Origin: Sinosporangium album | GTDB lineage: Bacteria; Actinomycetota; Actinomycetes; Streptosporangiales; Streptosporangiaceae | Direction of reading: 5' to 3' | NCBI RefSeq assembly: GCF_900100605.1 | Contig: NZ_FNCN01000019.1 | Coordinates: 1-64,000, forward strand | Length of the DNA: 64,000 bases | Shown: positions 52,020 through 63,632 of the stretch, in pieces | How the letters are laid out: each line of letters starts with the position of its first letter | Numbering within the stretch: position 1 is the first letter of the stretch | Program-made: the position numbers and the translations under genes | Notes under the pieces: generated by a model | The model's input: the letters and a program-made list of their open reading frames with translations, nothing else | What the model was told of the DNA's origin: nothing | The model's database searches: none

Positions 52020-52784
52020 TTGGACGGCTACTGGGAGTCGATCGCCATCGCCGCCCCGGTGATCGGGCTGGCGATCGTCGTCGAACTGCGTCTTCTCCAG
52101 GCGGAGTGGCAGAAGAGCCGCTGCACGCCGAGACTCCAGATGACGCTGGCCGCGCCGTTCATCGCCTACCTCTTCTGCGCGGCCTTCGTGGAATACGAGG
52201 CCCTGGTGCAACTGCGGTCGGAGCCCATGACCAGAGCCTGGGCCTCCTTCGCCGAGTTCACCCTCGGCGCGGGGCTCGCCGTACTGGTCGTCGGCCCCGT
52301 CTCGACCCACCTGCTCCGGCTGCCCGCGGTACTCACCGTGCTGCGCTACGCGCTGACCCCATGGCGGACGATCACGCATATGCGGCTCAGGCAACTGCTC
52401 AAGCACCACGCCGACCGGCATCTCAGGCTCCGCATCTCGATCCGCGAAGGCGAGATGGCGGCGTCGCTGCACGAGCTGCGCATCGCGCACCTGCAACTCC
52501 TTGAGCCGGGGCGGTCCGTACCGAGGGACCTGCTCGACCAGCGCGAAAGCCTCAACGGGTACGTCACGGACGAGACCTCGGCCCTCCGCGAGCTCGAACG
52601 GAAGACGCGCGGCGTCGAAGAGCGCATCGTCCGACTCCGCCGCGACCTGCGCCGCGCCACCCACGAGCCGGCGTCCGCCGGCCGCCGCGGTCTCGCCCGC
52701 CCGTCGAACCGGCGCCCCTCCGCCGCGGGAGTGGCCTCCGGCCGCCTGAGCGAGCCGGACTGGGCGTGGCGTCCGGCCGCCTGA
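52020..52784 (+). CDS. Membrane protein of unknown function with coiled coil
   Basis: A 254-residue protein that I do not recognise. Three hydrophobic segments lie at about 8-25, 45-62 and 78-102. A basic segment and a charged helical region (about 125-225, with IREGEMAASLHELRIAHLQLLEPG and LRELERKTRGVEERIVRLRRDLRR) then form a likely coiled coil inside the cell. A disordered basic tail ends it. The TTG at 52020 after AGAGGTG is preferred, since the upstream part reads as non-coding; an ATG at 51969 is the alternative. It has no operon partner. Confidence 0.65.
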   Translation: MDGYWESIAIAAPVIGLAIVVELRLLQAEWQKSRCTPRLQMTLAAPFIAYLFCAAFVEYEALVQLRSEPMTRAWASFAEFTLGAGLAVLVVGPVSTHLLRLPAVLTVLRYALTPWRTITHMRLRQLLKHHADRHLRLRISIREGEMAASLHELRIAHLQLLEPGRSVPRDLLDQRESLNGYVTDETSALRELERKTRGVEERIVRLRRDLRRATHEPASAGRRGLARPSNRRPSAAGVASGRLSEPDWAWRPAA

Positions 52785-53008
52785 GCCGGGCGGATCCGCG
52801 CGGGAGAGCACCGTCTCCGCGGTTCGGCGGCGGGCCGGTCCGCCGTCCGCCGGGTGCGTGCCGTAGGTTCGATTTCTGGTAGGAGAGTGAGGGCGGAGAG
52901 GCGGCACAGGCCGCCTCACCTCCGGGTTCGTCCTCACCGCGGGAGCGCGTCCTCCGGTCCCCGACCGGGCCGGGCGCGCCGGCGGATCCCCACTGGAAAG
53001 GAGCAGAC

Positions 53009-53602
53009 GTGTTCGACGACCAACTGCTGCGGGCCGCCGCCACGGGTGACGCCCCCGGTGTGAGAGAGGCCATCGCCGGCGGGGCCGACCTGGAGGTCCG
53101 CGACGCGCACCGGCGCACCCCCCTGCTGCTGGCCTCGGCCGCCGACCACGTCGAAGTCGCCGAGATCCTCGTGGCCGCCGGCGCCGACCCCGACGCCCCC
53201 GACGACCGCCACGACACCCCGTGGCTCGTCACCGGCGTCACGGGGAGCGTCGCCATGCTCCGGGCGCTGCTCCCGGCGCGGCCGGACCTCACCATCACCA
53301 ACCGCTACGGCGGGGTCTCCCTCATCCCCGCCTGCGAACGGGGCCACGTGGACTACGTGCGCGAAGTCCTCAAGACCGATATCGATGTCGACCACGTCAA
53401 CAACCTCGGCTGGACCGGCCTCCTTGAGGCCATCGTCCTCAGCGACGGAGGCGAACGCCACCAGGAGATCGTGAGGCTGCTCATCGCGGCGGGGGCCGAC
53501 GTCGGCCTGCCCGACGGCGACGGCGTCACGCCTCTCCGGCACGCCGTCACCAGGGATTACCACGAGATCGCCGCCCTTCTCCGCGCGGCGGGAGCCCGCT
53601 GA
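53009..53602 (+). CDS. Ankyrin-repeat protein
   Basis: A 197-residue protein made of about five to six ankyrin repeats from residue 4 to the end. Examples are LLRAAATGDAPGVREAIAGGADLEVRDAHRRTPLLLASAADHVEVAEILVAAGADPDAPD and IVRLLIAAGADVGLPDGDGVTPLRHAVTRDYHEIAALLRAAGA. Ankyrin repeats bind other proteins. There is no signal peptide, so it is cytoplasmic. The GTG at 53009 follows AAAGGAG. It is a single gene, convergent with htrA. Confidence 0.9.
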   Translation: MFDDQLLRAAATGDAPGVREAIAGGADLEVRDAHRRTPLLLASAADHVEVAEILVAAGADPDAPDDRHDTPWLVTGVTGSVAMLRALLPARPDLTITNRYGGVSLIPACERGHVDYVREVLKTDIDVDHVNNLGWTGLLEAIVLSDGGERHQEIVRLLIAAGADVGLPDGDGVTPLRHAVTRDYHEIAALLRAAGAR

Positions 53603-53777
53603 CCGGTCGCGGCGGCGGCGGTGGCCCGGGCCCCCGTTCAGGCCGGGCCGCTCGCGATGACCGCGTTGGGCGCGTTGGCCGCGTTGATCGTGACGGCCGT
53701 GCAGTCGGCCGCTGCGCGAAACGCCGCCCGACCGGGCGGCGTGCGGCATGCCCGCCAGGTATGCGGACGGACATGCG

Positions 53778-53824
53778 GAGAGGTGTGCCGCCGAGTCCGC
53801 AGCGACCTAGGCGACACACCTCTC
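53778..53824 (-). terminator. Hairpin after the htrA gene
   Basis: A 15-bp stem with one mismatch (53778-53792 with 53810-53824), starting 14 bp after the htrA stop on the minus strand. Confidence 0.65.
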
Positions 53825-53837
53825 CCCCCTCAGCATC

Positions 53838-55280
53838 TCACTCCGCGGGCTTCTCCGCGAGTGAGACCGTGGCGGTCTGCGTCTGACCACCACGTACATA
53901 GGTGATCGTCACCTGATCGCCGGGTTTGAAACCTCTGACCGCTCCGACAACATCATCCGATTCGTCAACGTTCGTATTGTGAATCTTGGTGATGACGTCC
54001 CCTTGGCGCAGGCCCGCCTTGTCCGCCGGGCTCCCCTGCGTGACCTCGGCGACATGCGCCCCCTCGGTGCCGTTGGCGGCGTCCGCGAGGCTGACCCCCA
54101 GATAGGCGTGGCTGACCTTGCCCCCCTTGATCAACTGGTCGGCGATGTCCTTGGCGGTGTTGATCGGTACGGCGAAGCCGACCCCGATGTTGCCGTCGCC
54201 GCCGTTCGTGGCGATCGCGGTGTTGATACCGATGACCTGCCCCACCGCGTTGACCAGGGCTCCGCCGGAATTGCCCGGGTTGATCGCCGCGTCGGTCTGG
54301 ATGGCACCCCCGATGGTGGTGGGGCCGCTGTCGGCCGGCGCCTGCTCCTGCCTGCCCCAGCCGGGCGGGAACTGCCTCTCGCCGCCGCCACCGCCGCCGC
54401 CCACGGTCAGCGTGCGGTTGAGGGCGCTGATGATCCCCGCGGTGACGGAGCTTTCCAGGCCGAGCGGGCTCCCGATGGCGAGCACCGAGTCGCCGACCCG
54501 GAGCTTGCCGCTGTCCCCCAGCGACGCCTTGGTCAGCCCAGAGACGTTCTTGGCACGGATGACGGCGATGTCGGTCGTGGCGTCGGTGCCGACGATCTCG
54601 GCCGGAGCCGACTTGCCGTCGGTGAACTTCACCGTGATCGAGGCGTTGGAACCGCCTCCGCTGACCACGTGGTTGTTGGTCAGGATGAGCCCGTCCTCCG
54701 ACAGGATCACGCCGGAGCCCTCCGACTGGCCGACCTCGATGGAGACCACAGACGGCTGGATGTTCTTGGCGACGTCGGCGATCGTGTTGGCGCCGGCCGC
54801 GACGGGGTTCACGATCGGGCTCGACGCGGCGACCTGCGTGACCCCGTTGCCGCCCGCGATCAGGGCCCCGGTGACGCCGCCGCCGACCGCCATGGCCGCG
54901 AGCGCGAGACCCGCGATGACCTTCTGACCCGCGGTGAACCGCATCCGCTGCCGCGGCACGGCGGGCGTCTCGGAGCCGGGCGGGGGCACCGCCCCGGGTC
55001 CGGCCAGGGCGGGGTGCTCAGCCGTACGGCTCGTCGCGTCGTCCGTCGGCGGCGGCCCCACGGCGACGAGGCGGTCGGTGTCCTCCCCGGCCTTGCCGTA
55101 CCGGCCGGCTCGGGGCGGCTCGTTTCCGAACTGGGTCCAGCCGGAGCGGGGGTCCCGCGCGGCGCTCTCCTGCGCGCGGCTCTCCTCCGCCCGACCGTCC
55201 TTGGCCTCCGGCAACTCGGCGGCGCCGGTCGCCGGGTCTTCCGGCGCCGAGTTGTGCTCCCGCGGCTCGTTGTTCGACAT
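53838..55280 (-). CDS. HtrA/DegP-like trypsin-like serine protease with PDZ domain
   Basis: A 480-residue membrane-anchored protease. An acidic disordered N-terminus of about 125 residues lies inside the cell, followed by one helix (KVIAGLALAAMAVGGGVTGALIAGG). The trypsin-like domain has His in LTNNHVVSGGG, Asp in TTDIAVIRA and Ser in NPGNSGGALVN. A C-terminal PDZ domain follows (AYLGVSLADAANGTEGAHVAEV, KAGLRQGDVITKIHN, VTITYVRGGQTQTATVSL). It degrades or refolds damaged exported proteins. The ATG at 55280 follows a perfect AGGGAGG site; further upstream the frame is open but not convincing. Confidence 0.95.
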   Translation of the reverse strand: MSNNEPREHNSAPEDPATGAAELPEAKDGRAEESRAQESAARDPRSGWTQFGNEPPRAGRYGKAGEDTDRLVAVGPPPTDDATSRTAEHPALAGPGAVPPPGSETPAVPRQRMRFTAGQKVIAGLALAAMAVGGGVTGALIAGGNGVTQVAASSPIVNPVAAGANTIADVAKNIQPSVVSIEVGQSEGSGVILSEDGLILTNNHVVSGGGSNASITVKFTDGKSAPAEIVGTDATTDIAVIRAKNVSGLTKASLGDSGKLRVGDSVLAIGSPLGLESSVTAGIISALNRTLTVGGGGGGGERQFPPGWGRQEQAPADSGPTTIGGAIQTDAAINPGNSGGALVNAVGQVIGINTAIATNGGDGNIGVGFAVPINTAKDIADQLIKGGKVSHAYLGVSLADAANGTEGAHVAEVTQGSPADKAGLRQGDVITKIHNTNVDESDDVVGAVRGFKPGDQVTITYVRGGQTQTATVSLAEKPAE

Positions 55281-55550
55281 GCCTTCCTCCCTGTTGCTCA
55301 CCGTGGACGCCACGGCGGCGACCGGTCGATGTCCTGTCCCGGTACAAAGAGAGTGACAAACCGTCGATAAGAGCTGACTAAGCGAACGAACCTGCAGGTC
55401 AACAGGTCCTGACAAGGGCTTTATCAGCCGTGCTCAGGGGGTGTCGGCGCGGGCTGGGAGAAGTCCGAAAAATCTTTCCGCCGAGGCAGATCAAGAACCC
55501 ATCGGCGCTGCTCCCCGGTGTCGGGCACGAGGAACGTAACGACCGCCCCC

Positions 55551-56831
55551 TCACCAGTTGGGTGAATTCCCGGGTTCGGGGGCCGGGAGCGGGTGGCCGG
55601 GCGGGTGGATGATGTAGGCGATGCCCCGGCTGTTGGATCCGCGCAGCCAGACGTTCTCGAAGTCGGCCCGGGAATAGACCCTGCGCACGCCGTCGTCGGT
55701 GGGGGCCGCCGGGTCGTTGGCGATCACGTCGCCGGTGCGGGTGAACCCGATCACGACCATGAGGTGCCCGTCGGTGGCGTAACCGGCCCCGCGCAGCTCC
55801 GCCGGGGTGAACGACTGCGAGGTCACCACAGGCACGCCCGCGGCCGTGAACCTCTCCAGCTCGGCCAGCGAACGCAGCCGCGTCACGAACCCTTCGAGGC
55901 CGTGATGGCCGGCGTAGGCGACGTTGAAGGGCCAGTTGCCCGCGCCCTTGTAGGCGTAGTCGTAGACGTGCCTGGCCGCGTGGTCCACCTCGGGGGCCGG
56001 GTCGGACCGGTCGACCCACGCGGTCTGCCGGGCGGAGGGGCCCTTGCCCCAGTATTCGAGCACCATCGCCACCGACGTCGGGCTGCACCACGCCTGGCCT
56101 CCGCCGTTCCACTGCGGGTAGTGGCCCCGGTGCGCGTGCTGCGAACGCCTCGGCACCTTGAGCTCCGTGCCCCACGCGGTGCCCCCGGTGCTCACCGCGA
56201 CCCTCCGTGCCGCCGGTACGGCGGAGGCCATCGTGCCCAGCGACCGCACGACGGGGGTGGCGGCGCTGCCCGGCGACCGGTACAGGGTGGCGCGCAGCTG
56301 GTAGGCGGTGACGGGGCGGCCCGCGGCGGCGACGAAGGTGTCGGTGTCGACCCGGCCGTCGCGGTCGCGCTGTCCCGTGACGGAGGTGCGCAGGATGTCG
56401 GCGTCGCCGTACGCCCAGCGGCCCATCGAGTACCACCGGGTGAGGCCGGCGGCGTTGCGTCCGCGGAGCTCGATCTCGATCCAGGTGCCGGCCGGTGTGT
56501 CCGCCGTCCAGGACGCGATCAGTTCGGTGGCCGGGAACCCGACGGCCCGCTCCGGCCCCGTCCAGCGGGCGAACTCCCAGGTCTTGGCGCCGAGCGCGTC
56601 GGTGCGCTCCGCGGTGCCGACCGGCGAGGCGAAGCCGAGCCGAGGGCCGGTGTCCGCGCCCTCGCCCTCGCCCGTGCCCGTGCCCTCGCCCTCGCCCGTG
56701 CCCTCGCCCGTGCCCTGCCGGAAGTCCTCCCGCCGGTAGACGACGCCCGCGGCGCCCTCCTTGGCCACCCCGACTTCCACCAACGACAAGAACACCGTGA
56801 GCATCACTGCGAACACCGCCACATCGACCAT
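55551..56831 (-). CDS. Exported C39-like cysteine peptidase domain protein
   Basis: The 426-residue protein starts with a hydrophobic segment (VAVFAVMLTVFLSLVEVGVA) that exports or anchors it. A Gly/Glu/Thr-rich linker (GTGEG repeats) and a beta-sandwich-like region (about 80-220) precede a C39-like papain-fold domain. Its Cys is in GGQAWCSPTSVAMVLEYWG, its His in GHLMVVIGF and its Asp in VIANDPAAP. The fold occurs in secreted and bacteriocin-processing peptidases. The start is uncertain: the ATG at 56831 suits the signal segment, while a TTG at 56894 overlaps a GGAGGAGG sequence. No export partner is adjacent. Confidence 0.82.
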   Translation of the reverse strand: MVDVAVFAVMLTVFLSLVEVGVAKEGAAGVVYRREDFRQGTGEGTGEGEGTGTGEGEGADTGPRLGFASPVGTAERTDALGAKTWEFARWTGPERAVGFPATELIASWTADTPAGTWIEIELRGRNAAGLTRWYSMGRWAYGDADILRTSVTGQRDRDGRVDTDTFVAAAGRPVTAYQLRATLYRSPGSAATPVVRSLGTMASAVPAARRVAVSTGGTAWGTELKVPRRSQHAHRGHYPQWNGGGQAWCSPTSVAMVLEYWGKGPSARQTAWVDRSDPAPEVDHAARHVYDYAYKGAGNWPFNVAYAGHHGLEGFVTRLRSLAELERFTAAGVPVVTSQSFTPAELRGAGYATDGHLMVVIGFTRTGDVIANDPAAPTDDGVRRVYSRADFENVWLRGSNSRGIAYIIHPPGHPLPAPEPGNSPNW

Positions 56832-56918
56832 TCTTCGCAGCGACCGGCATCCCCCGGCGAGCCATATGCCCGTGTCAGGGAAAGCCTCCTCCAAAGCCGC
56901 ATCGTCGCACGCCCCTGC

Positions 56919-58079
56919 CTACACGCGGGCCCGGCAGGGGTCGCGGTGGGGGGCTCGGTAGGGGTCGCGCAGCGGCGCCGCGCGCTGCGCGAAGTCGGCC
57001 CGGATCATGTCCATCCTCGGGCCGGGGGCGTAGAAACGCCCCTTGGTCTCGCCGTACGGCTTGAGCCATCCCCTGGCCGACAGGTCCCTGAGGTCGCGCG
57101 CGGCCTGCCCCTGGCTGAGGGACTCGTCGGACTGGTAGGTGCCGCGGCGGAGCCGCCGGCTGACGAACACCTGGTAGAGGGCGGAGACGCAGCGGGGGTT
57201 GAGCCCTTCGGCGCCGGTCGCGTCCTCCAGGAGCATCCACACCTCGCCCGCCTCGGCCAGGCGCTGCCGTACGCGCTGGGCCTGCATGTGGTGGGCGCGC
57301 AGGCAGAAGCGGACCCATGGCAGGGTGTCGGCGTGGGGGTTCCACCGTCGGCGGCCCACCTCGCCGAGAGCCGCGTGGTACTCGACGGTGACGCGGGCCT
57401 GTCCGAGCCACTCCTCGATGGAGGCGAACTCGGGGGTCGTGATCTGGTCGCGCCCGAGCACGAGGGATTGGAGCGCGCGGGACACGCGGCCGTTCCCGTC
57501 GAGCCACGGGTGGATCTTGACGAGGTTCAGGTGGGCCATCGCCGCGCGGACGTGGCTGGGCGCGGCGAGGTCGCCGTCGTTGAGCCAGGAGACCAGTTCG
57601 TCGAGGAGTTGGGACACCTCGGCGGCGTCAGGACCTTCGTAGACCACCTCTCCGGTGGTGGAGTCGCGCACGTAGACGGCTCCGGGCCGGAGCGTGCCCG
57701 GGGTCTTGTCGATGTGGTGGCCGATCATCATGAAGTTGAGCGCGTGGAGCACCCCGGCGTCGAACCGGAAGGCCGGGCTCTGGGCGAGCACCCGGATGTA
57801 GGTCATGGCCTGCTGGCAGCCGGCGATCTCCCGGGTGGCCGGGCCCGGGGTGTCGAGCGGATCCTCCCCCGACATGATGGACTCGATGTCCTCCACTCCG
57901 GCGCGGTAGCCCTCGATGGCGTTGGAGCCCTGGATGGCGCGGGCCTGGAGCTGCCGCCGGACCTGACCGTCCCACCGGTGCGGCTCGGCCAGAAGGTAGC
58001 GCAGGTCGCGCCGCATCTCCTCGATCTCGATCAGGACGTCTTCGTCCGCCGGCTCCAGCTTGGGTGTGCCGTACAACAT
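56919..58079 (-). CDS. Fic-domain AMPylation protein
   Basis: A 386-residue Fic protein, class II type with the inhibitory helix at the start (QGSNAIEG, matching [ST]xxxE[GN]). The active-site loop is HPWLDGNGRVSRA, carrying the catalytic His of the HPFxDGNGR motif, with Trp in place of Phe. A winged-helix-like region (SLSQGQAARDLRDLSARGWLKPYG) lies at about 320-360 and may bind DNA. Fic enzymes transfer AMP to protein side chains and are held inactive by their helix. I prefer the ATG at 58079 since the conserved part starts there; an ATG at 58106 would run into the palindrome upstream. The gene is probably autoregulated through that palindrome. Confidence 0.9.
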   Translation of the reverse strand: MLYGTPKLEPADEDVLIEIEEMRRDLRYLLAEPHRWDGQVRRQLQARAIQGSNAIEGYRAGVEDIESIMSGEDPLDTPGPATREIAGCQQAMTYIRVLAQSPAFRFDAGVLHALNFMMIGHHIDKTPGTLRPGAVYVRDSTTGEVVYEGPDAAEVSQLLDELVSWLNDGDLAAPSHVRAAMAHLNLVKIHPWLDGNGRVSRALQSLVLGRDQITTPEFASIEEWLGQARVTVEYHAALGEVGRRRWNPHADTLPWVRFCLRAHHMQAQRVRQRLAEAGEVWMLLEDATGAEGLNPRCVSALYQVFVSRRLRRGTYQSDESLSQGQAARDLRDLSARGWLKPYGETKGRFYAPGPRMDMIRADFAQRAAPLRDPYRAPHRDPCRARV

Positions 58080-58095
58080 GCCCCAATGACAACAT

Positions 58096-58133
58096 GGGCA
58101 AATCATTCAGTCAAATGACTGAATGATTTGCCC
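58096..58133. promoter_or_regulatory. Perfect 18-bp palindrome between fic and lon
   Basis: Arms GGGCAAATCATTCAGTCA and its exact complement flank a two-base centre (AA at 58114-58115). It is 17 bp upstream of the fic start and 20 bp after the lon stop. The near-absent loop makes an operator more likely than a terminator. The AT-rich core ATTCAGTCA stands out against the GC-rich background. Confidence 0.7.
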
Positions 58134-58152
58134 AATTATGTCGTGGCGCAGG

Positions 58153-60522
<2,370 letters not shown>

Positions 60523-60543
60523 GCTCTCTCGCTCTCTCCAAAG

Positions 60544-60564
60544 GTTGAGTTATACCGACTCAAG
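60544..60564. promoter_or_regulatory. HAIR-like element (HspR operator)
   Basis: The sequence GTTGAGT-N7-ACTCAAG agrees with 13 of 14 positions of the HAIR consensus CTTGAGT-N7-ACTCAAG. It is 22 bp upstream of the lon start, the position found for HspR-controlled heat-shock genes in streptomycetes and mycobacteria. Confidence 0.8.
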
Positions 60565-60753
60565 TATTGGGAGCCTCTGAATGTTCCCGAACTTGAGCGT
60601 GTTCGCCGTCAGCGATCAACCGGGCCTCGGAGCGGCCACCCCGTACAAGCCCGCGGGGAGCCCATCACTTCCCGGTGTCCCCCAGAAGGGCCACCCCCTC
60701 TGTCCCCCTCAAGGGCGACGACGGACGCGAATACCCCGATCTAGACTCGACCG

Positions 60754-62076
60754 ATGACCAACCGCGCCCGCGTGCGGGCGGGCCGCGCCCGCGGCCGTGC
60801 GTGGCGGGCGTTCAAGGCCGCGCTGTTCACCGGCACCGCCGAACCCGTCCCCCCGCGTCACCCTTCCTCACCGATCGCGACGTCCAGACGCAGAAACCTG
60901 CCCCTGCTCGGGGAGGCCGACGTCGTCGTGGTGCTCGACCTCGCGCTCGCCGTGGTCATGGGCCTCGCCTCGCTGGTCATGCTCGTGCTGAGAGGCGTGC
61001 CCCAGGGGTCCGAAGTGTTCCTCCTCCCGCTCTACAGCGGCATGCTGCCCGTCCTTCTCCGCGACCGGTCGCCGGTCGCGGCCTGGCGCCTCTGCCTGGT
61101 CGCGTTCCCCATCGGCCGGATCAGCCCTCCGCCGGACACCATCGGCACGGTGAACACGCTCACCTACGTCGCCCTCGCGCTCTGCCTCTACGCCGTGGCC
61201 GTCCGCTGCGAGCGCGACCTCACCATCGCCGCCGCCGTGCTCACGGTTCTCACCACGATCATGTGGAGCCCGGACGACGGACCGCTTGAGAAGTTGGCTC
61301 TCTGGACCCCCGACGAGATGCTCCTCGGTGTCATCGTCCCGCTGCTGGCGGCGCTGCTCGGCTCCAACGTGCGCGTACGGCGGCGCCTGTCGGGCGACAC
61401 CCTGCGCGCCGAGGAGGCGGAGGCCGCCAAGGCGGCACTGGAGGAGCGGTCGCGCATCGCCAGGGAGCTGCACGACGTGGTGGCCCACCACATGTCGGTG
61501 ATCGCCATCCAGGCGGAGGCGGTGCCGCTGCGCGCCGCGGGCGACGCCCGCGAACTGGAGGCGGGCCTGAAGGAGATCCGGGAGCTGTCGCTGAACGCGC
61601 TGTCGGAGATGCGGCGGGTGCTCGGCGTGCTGCGCGACGAGCACGGCGAACGGGACACCGCGCCGCAACCGGGGCTGGACCGGTTGGGCGAGCTGATCGC
61701 CAACGCGCGGGCGGCGGGACTGACAGTGGGCGTCTCCACGCCGGAGCCCCTGGACGACCTGCCGGACTCGGCCGGGCTGACGGCGTACAGGATCGTGCAG
61801 GAGTCTCTGAGCAACGCGATGCGCCACGCGCCGGGGTCCACGGTGACCGTGGCCGTGAGCCGTACGGCGGGCGAGCTGCTGCTGCGGATCTCGAACGGTC
61901 CGCCCGCCGTCCCCGTTGCGCGGATCGGCGCGGACGACGAGCGGGTGGGACCCGGGCACGGACTGATCGGCATGCGGGAGCGGGCGTCGATGCTGGGGGG
62001 CACGCTGGCGGCCGGGCCGACGCCGGACGGGGGCTTCCGCGTGAGCGCTAGGCTTCCGATCAAGGAGGTACGGTGA
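60754..62076 (+). CDS. NarL-type sensor histidine kinase (HisKA_3)
   Basis: A 440-residue kinase. Five to six membrane helices occupy about residues 50-190 with hardly any external loop, so it may sense the membrane itself. The dimerisation domain HisKA_3 has the phosphorylated His240 in SRIARELHDVVAHHMSVIAIQAEAV. An HATPase_c domain follows (AYRIVQESLSNAMRHAPG, VGPGHGLIGMRERASMLGG). The partner response regulator starts four bases before its stop. Comparable pairs control antibiotic or envelope stress genes in actinomycetes; here the target is unknown. Confidence 0.95.
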   Translation: MTNRARVRAGRARGRAWRAFKAALFTGTAEPVPPRHPSSPIATSRRRNLPLLGEADVVVVLDLALAVVMGLASLVMLVLRGVPQGSEVFLLPLYSGMLPVLLRDRSPVAAWRLCLVAFPIGRISPPPDTIGTVNTLTYVALALCLYAVAVRCERDLTIAAAVLTVLTTIMWSPDDGPLEKLALWTPDEMLLGVIVPLLAALLGSNVRVRRRLSGDTLRAEEAEAAKAALEERSRIARELHDVVAHHMSVIAIQAEAVPLRAAGDARELEAGLKEIRELSLNALSEMRRVLGVLRDEHGERDTAPQPGLDRLGELIANARAAGLTVGVSTPEPLDDLPDSAGLTAYRIVQESLSNAMRHAPGSTVTVAVSRTAGELLLRISNGPPAVPVARIGADDERVGPGHGLIGMRERASMLGGTLAAGPTPDGGFRVSARLPIKEVR

Positions 62077-62735
62077 CGATCCGGGTGCTGATCGCCGATG
62101 ACCAGGGCATGGTGCGCACGGGCTTCCGCGTGTTCCTCGCCTCCCAGCCCGACATCGAGGTGGTGGGCGAGGCCGAGAACGGCCTGGTCGCGGTCGAGCG
62201 CGCGGCCGCGCTGAAGCCGGACGTGATCCTTATGGACGTGCGGATGCCGGTGATGGACGGCCTGACGGCCACCCGGGAGATCCTCGGCGGCACGGCCGAC
62301 GGCCCCTCCAAGGTGCTGATCCTGACCACGTTCGATCTGGACGACTACGTCTACGAGGCCCTGCGGGCGGGGGCGAGCGGGTTCCTCCTCAAGGACGCCT
62401 CGGCGCTGCAGCTCGCCGAGGCGGTGCGCGTGGTCGCCGCGGGCGAGGCGCTCATCGCGCCGTCGGTCACCAAGCGTCTGATCGCGGAGTTCGCCCGGCT
62501 GGGCGGGCCGCGGGCGCCCTCGCTGCGGAAGATCGAGGAGTTGACCGAGCGCGAGACCGAGGTGCTCGCCCTCATCGCCCAGGGGCTGTCCAACCAGGAG
62601 ATCGCCGAACGGCTCCACGTCTCCGACCAGACGGTCAAGACCCACGTCGGCCGCATGCTGGCCAAGCTCGGCCTGCGCGACCGCGCCCAGGCCATCGTCT
62701 ACGCCTACGAGAGCGGCCTGGTGCGGCCTTTCTGA
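62073..62735 (+). CDS. LuxR/NarL-family response regulator
   Basis: A 220-residue regulator: a receiver domain (residues 1-125) with Asp55 in ILMDVRMPVMDGLTATREI, and a LuxR-type helix-turn-helix (about 150-215) in LTERETEVLALIAQGLSNQEIAERLHVSDQTVKTHVGRMLAKLGLRDRAQAIVYAYESGL. The GTG at 62073 overlaps the kinase stop (GTGA), so the pair is co-translated. It binds DNA as a dimer after phosphorylation by the adjacent kinase. The following secreted hydrolase gene (62880) is separated by 144 bp and may be a target. Confidence 0.96.
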   Translation: MTIRVLIADDQGMVRTGFRVFLASQPDIEVVGEAENGLVAVERAAALKPDVILMDVRMPVMDGLTATREILGGTADGPSKVLILTTFDLDDYVYEALRAGASGFLLKDASALQLAEAVRVVAAGEALIAPSVTKRLIAEFARLGGPRAPSLRKIEELTERETEVLALIAQGLSNQEIAERLHVSDQTVKTHVGRMLAKLGLRDRAQAIVYAYESGLVRPF

Positions 62736-62879
62736 AGCAAGACCCTCTCTGCGGCACGGCTCCTCCGGGTCGCCCTCCGTAACTCCCCGGGACCACCCCG
62801 AAGATCACTCTCTGCGGTGACGTGCGCGACAGCGCCGGACTCCTACCGTCCTGCCTGAACCACAGGATGGGGAGAACGG

Positions 62880-63632
62880 ATGACAGGTCGGACCATGGTG
62901 AGCGTGGCGGCGGTGGTGGCGGCCGTCGGAGGGCTGCTCGGCTCTCCGCAGGCCGCCCCGGTGGAGAAGCTCGTCCGGGTCTACGGGGATCTCGCCACCG
63001 CCGAGCACGTGGCGGTCGTGGTGCCGGGCTCGGACACCACGGTCGCCACGTTCGAGAGGCGGGGCGACAAGCCGTACAGCACGCCGGAGGGCGGGGCGAA
63101 GGCGCTGATGGCCGAGGCGCGGCGGGTGGACCCGGCGGCGAAGCTGGCGGTGGTCGCCTGGCTCGGCTACGACAGCCCGAAGACGTGGAGCCTTGGGGTG
63201 GCGACGGCGCACGCCGCCGAGGAGGGCGCACGTGCGCTGCGCGGCGTGGTGGATAACCTGGAAGGCAAGCGGGTGACGCTGCTGTGCCACAGCTACGGAT
63301 CGGTGGTGTGCGCCAAGGCGGTGCCGGGCTCGGCGGTGGCCGATCTGGCCGTCTTCGGAAGCGCGGGCCTCCAGGTCGGCCACGCCCGTGACCTCGGCGG
63401 GGTGCGGCTCTGGGCGGGGCTCGGTGCCGACGACTGGATCAGCAACGTGCCGAACGTGACGATCGGCCCGTTCGGGTTCGGGGCCGACCCGATGCACCCG
63501 GACTTCGGCGCCCGCCGGTTCACGACCGGTCGGGCGGGCCACAGCGACTACCTGCGCCCGGAGTCCGAGTCCCTGCGCAACCTCACGCTGATCGCACTCG
63601 GTCGCGCCTCGGAGGTGACCGTTGTCCGCTGA
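62880..63632 (+). CDS. Secreted DUF1023-like alpha/beta hydrolase
   Basis: A 250-residue protein of the actinobacterial DUF1023 family. Residues 1-26 are a signal peptide (MVSVAAVVAAVGGLLGSPQAAP). The alpha/beta hydrolase core has EHVAVVVPGSDTTVATFE, VAWLGYDSP and the nucleophile elbow LLCHSYGSVV (Ser in CHSYGS). A possible catalytic His is near the end (AGHSDYL). GGGGAG precedes the ATG at 62880. An acyltransferase gene overlaps its end by 11 bp, so the two are coupled. Substrate unknown. Confidence 0.88.
   Translation: MTGRTMVSVAAVVAAVGGLLGSPQAAPVEKLVRVYGDLATAEHVAVVVPGSDTTVATFERRGDKPYSTPEGGAKALMAEARRVDPAAKLAVVAWLGYDSPKTWSLGVATAHAAEEGARALRGVVDNLEGKRVTLLCHSYGSVVCAKAVPGSAVADLAVFGSAGLQVGHARDLGGVRLWAGLGADDWISNVPNVTIGPFGFGADPMHPDFGARRFTTGRAGHSDYLRPESESLRNLTLIALGRASEVTVVR

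Noticed and set aside
58096-58133. Palindrome as a factor-independent terminator of lon
   Set aside because: Possible, but the two-base centre allows no proper loop and no T-run follows on the minus strand; an operator for fic is the better reading.
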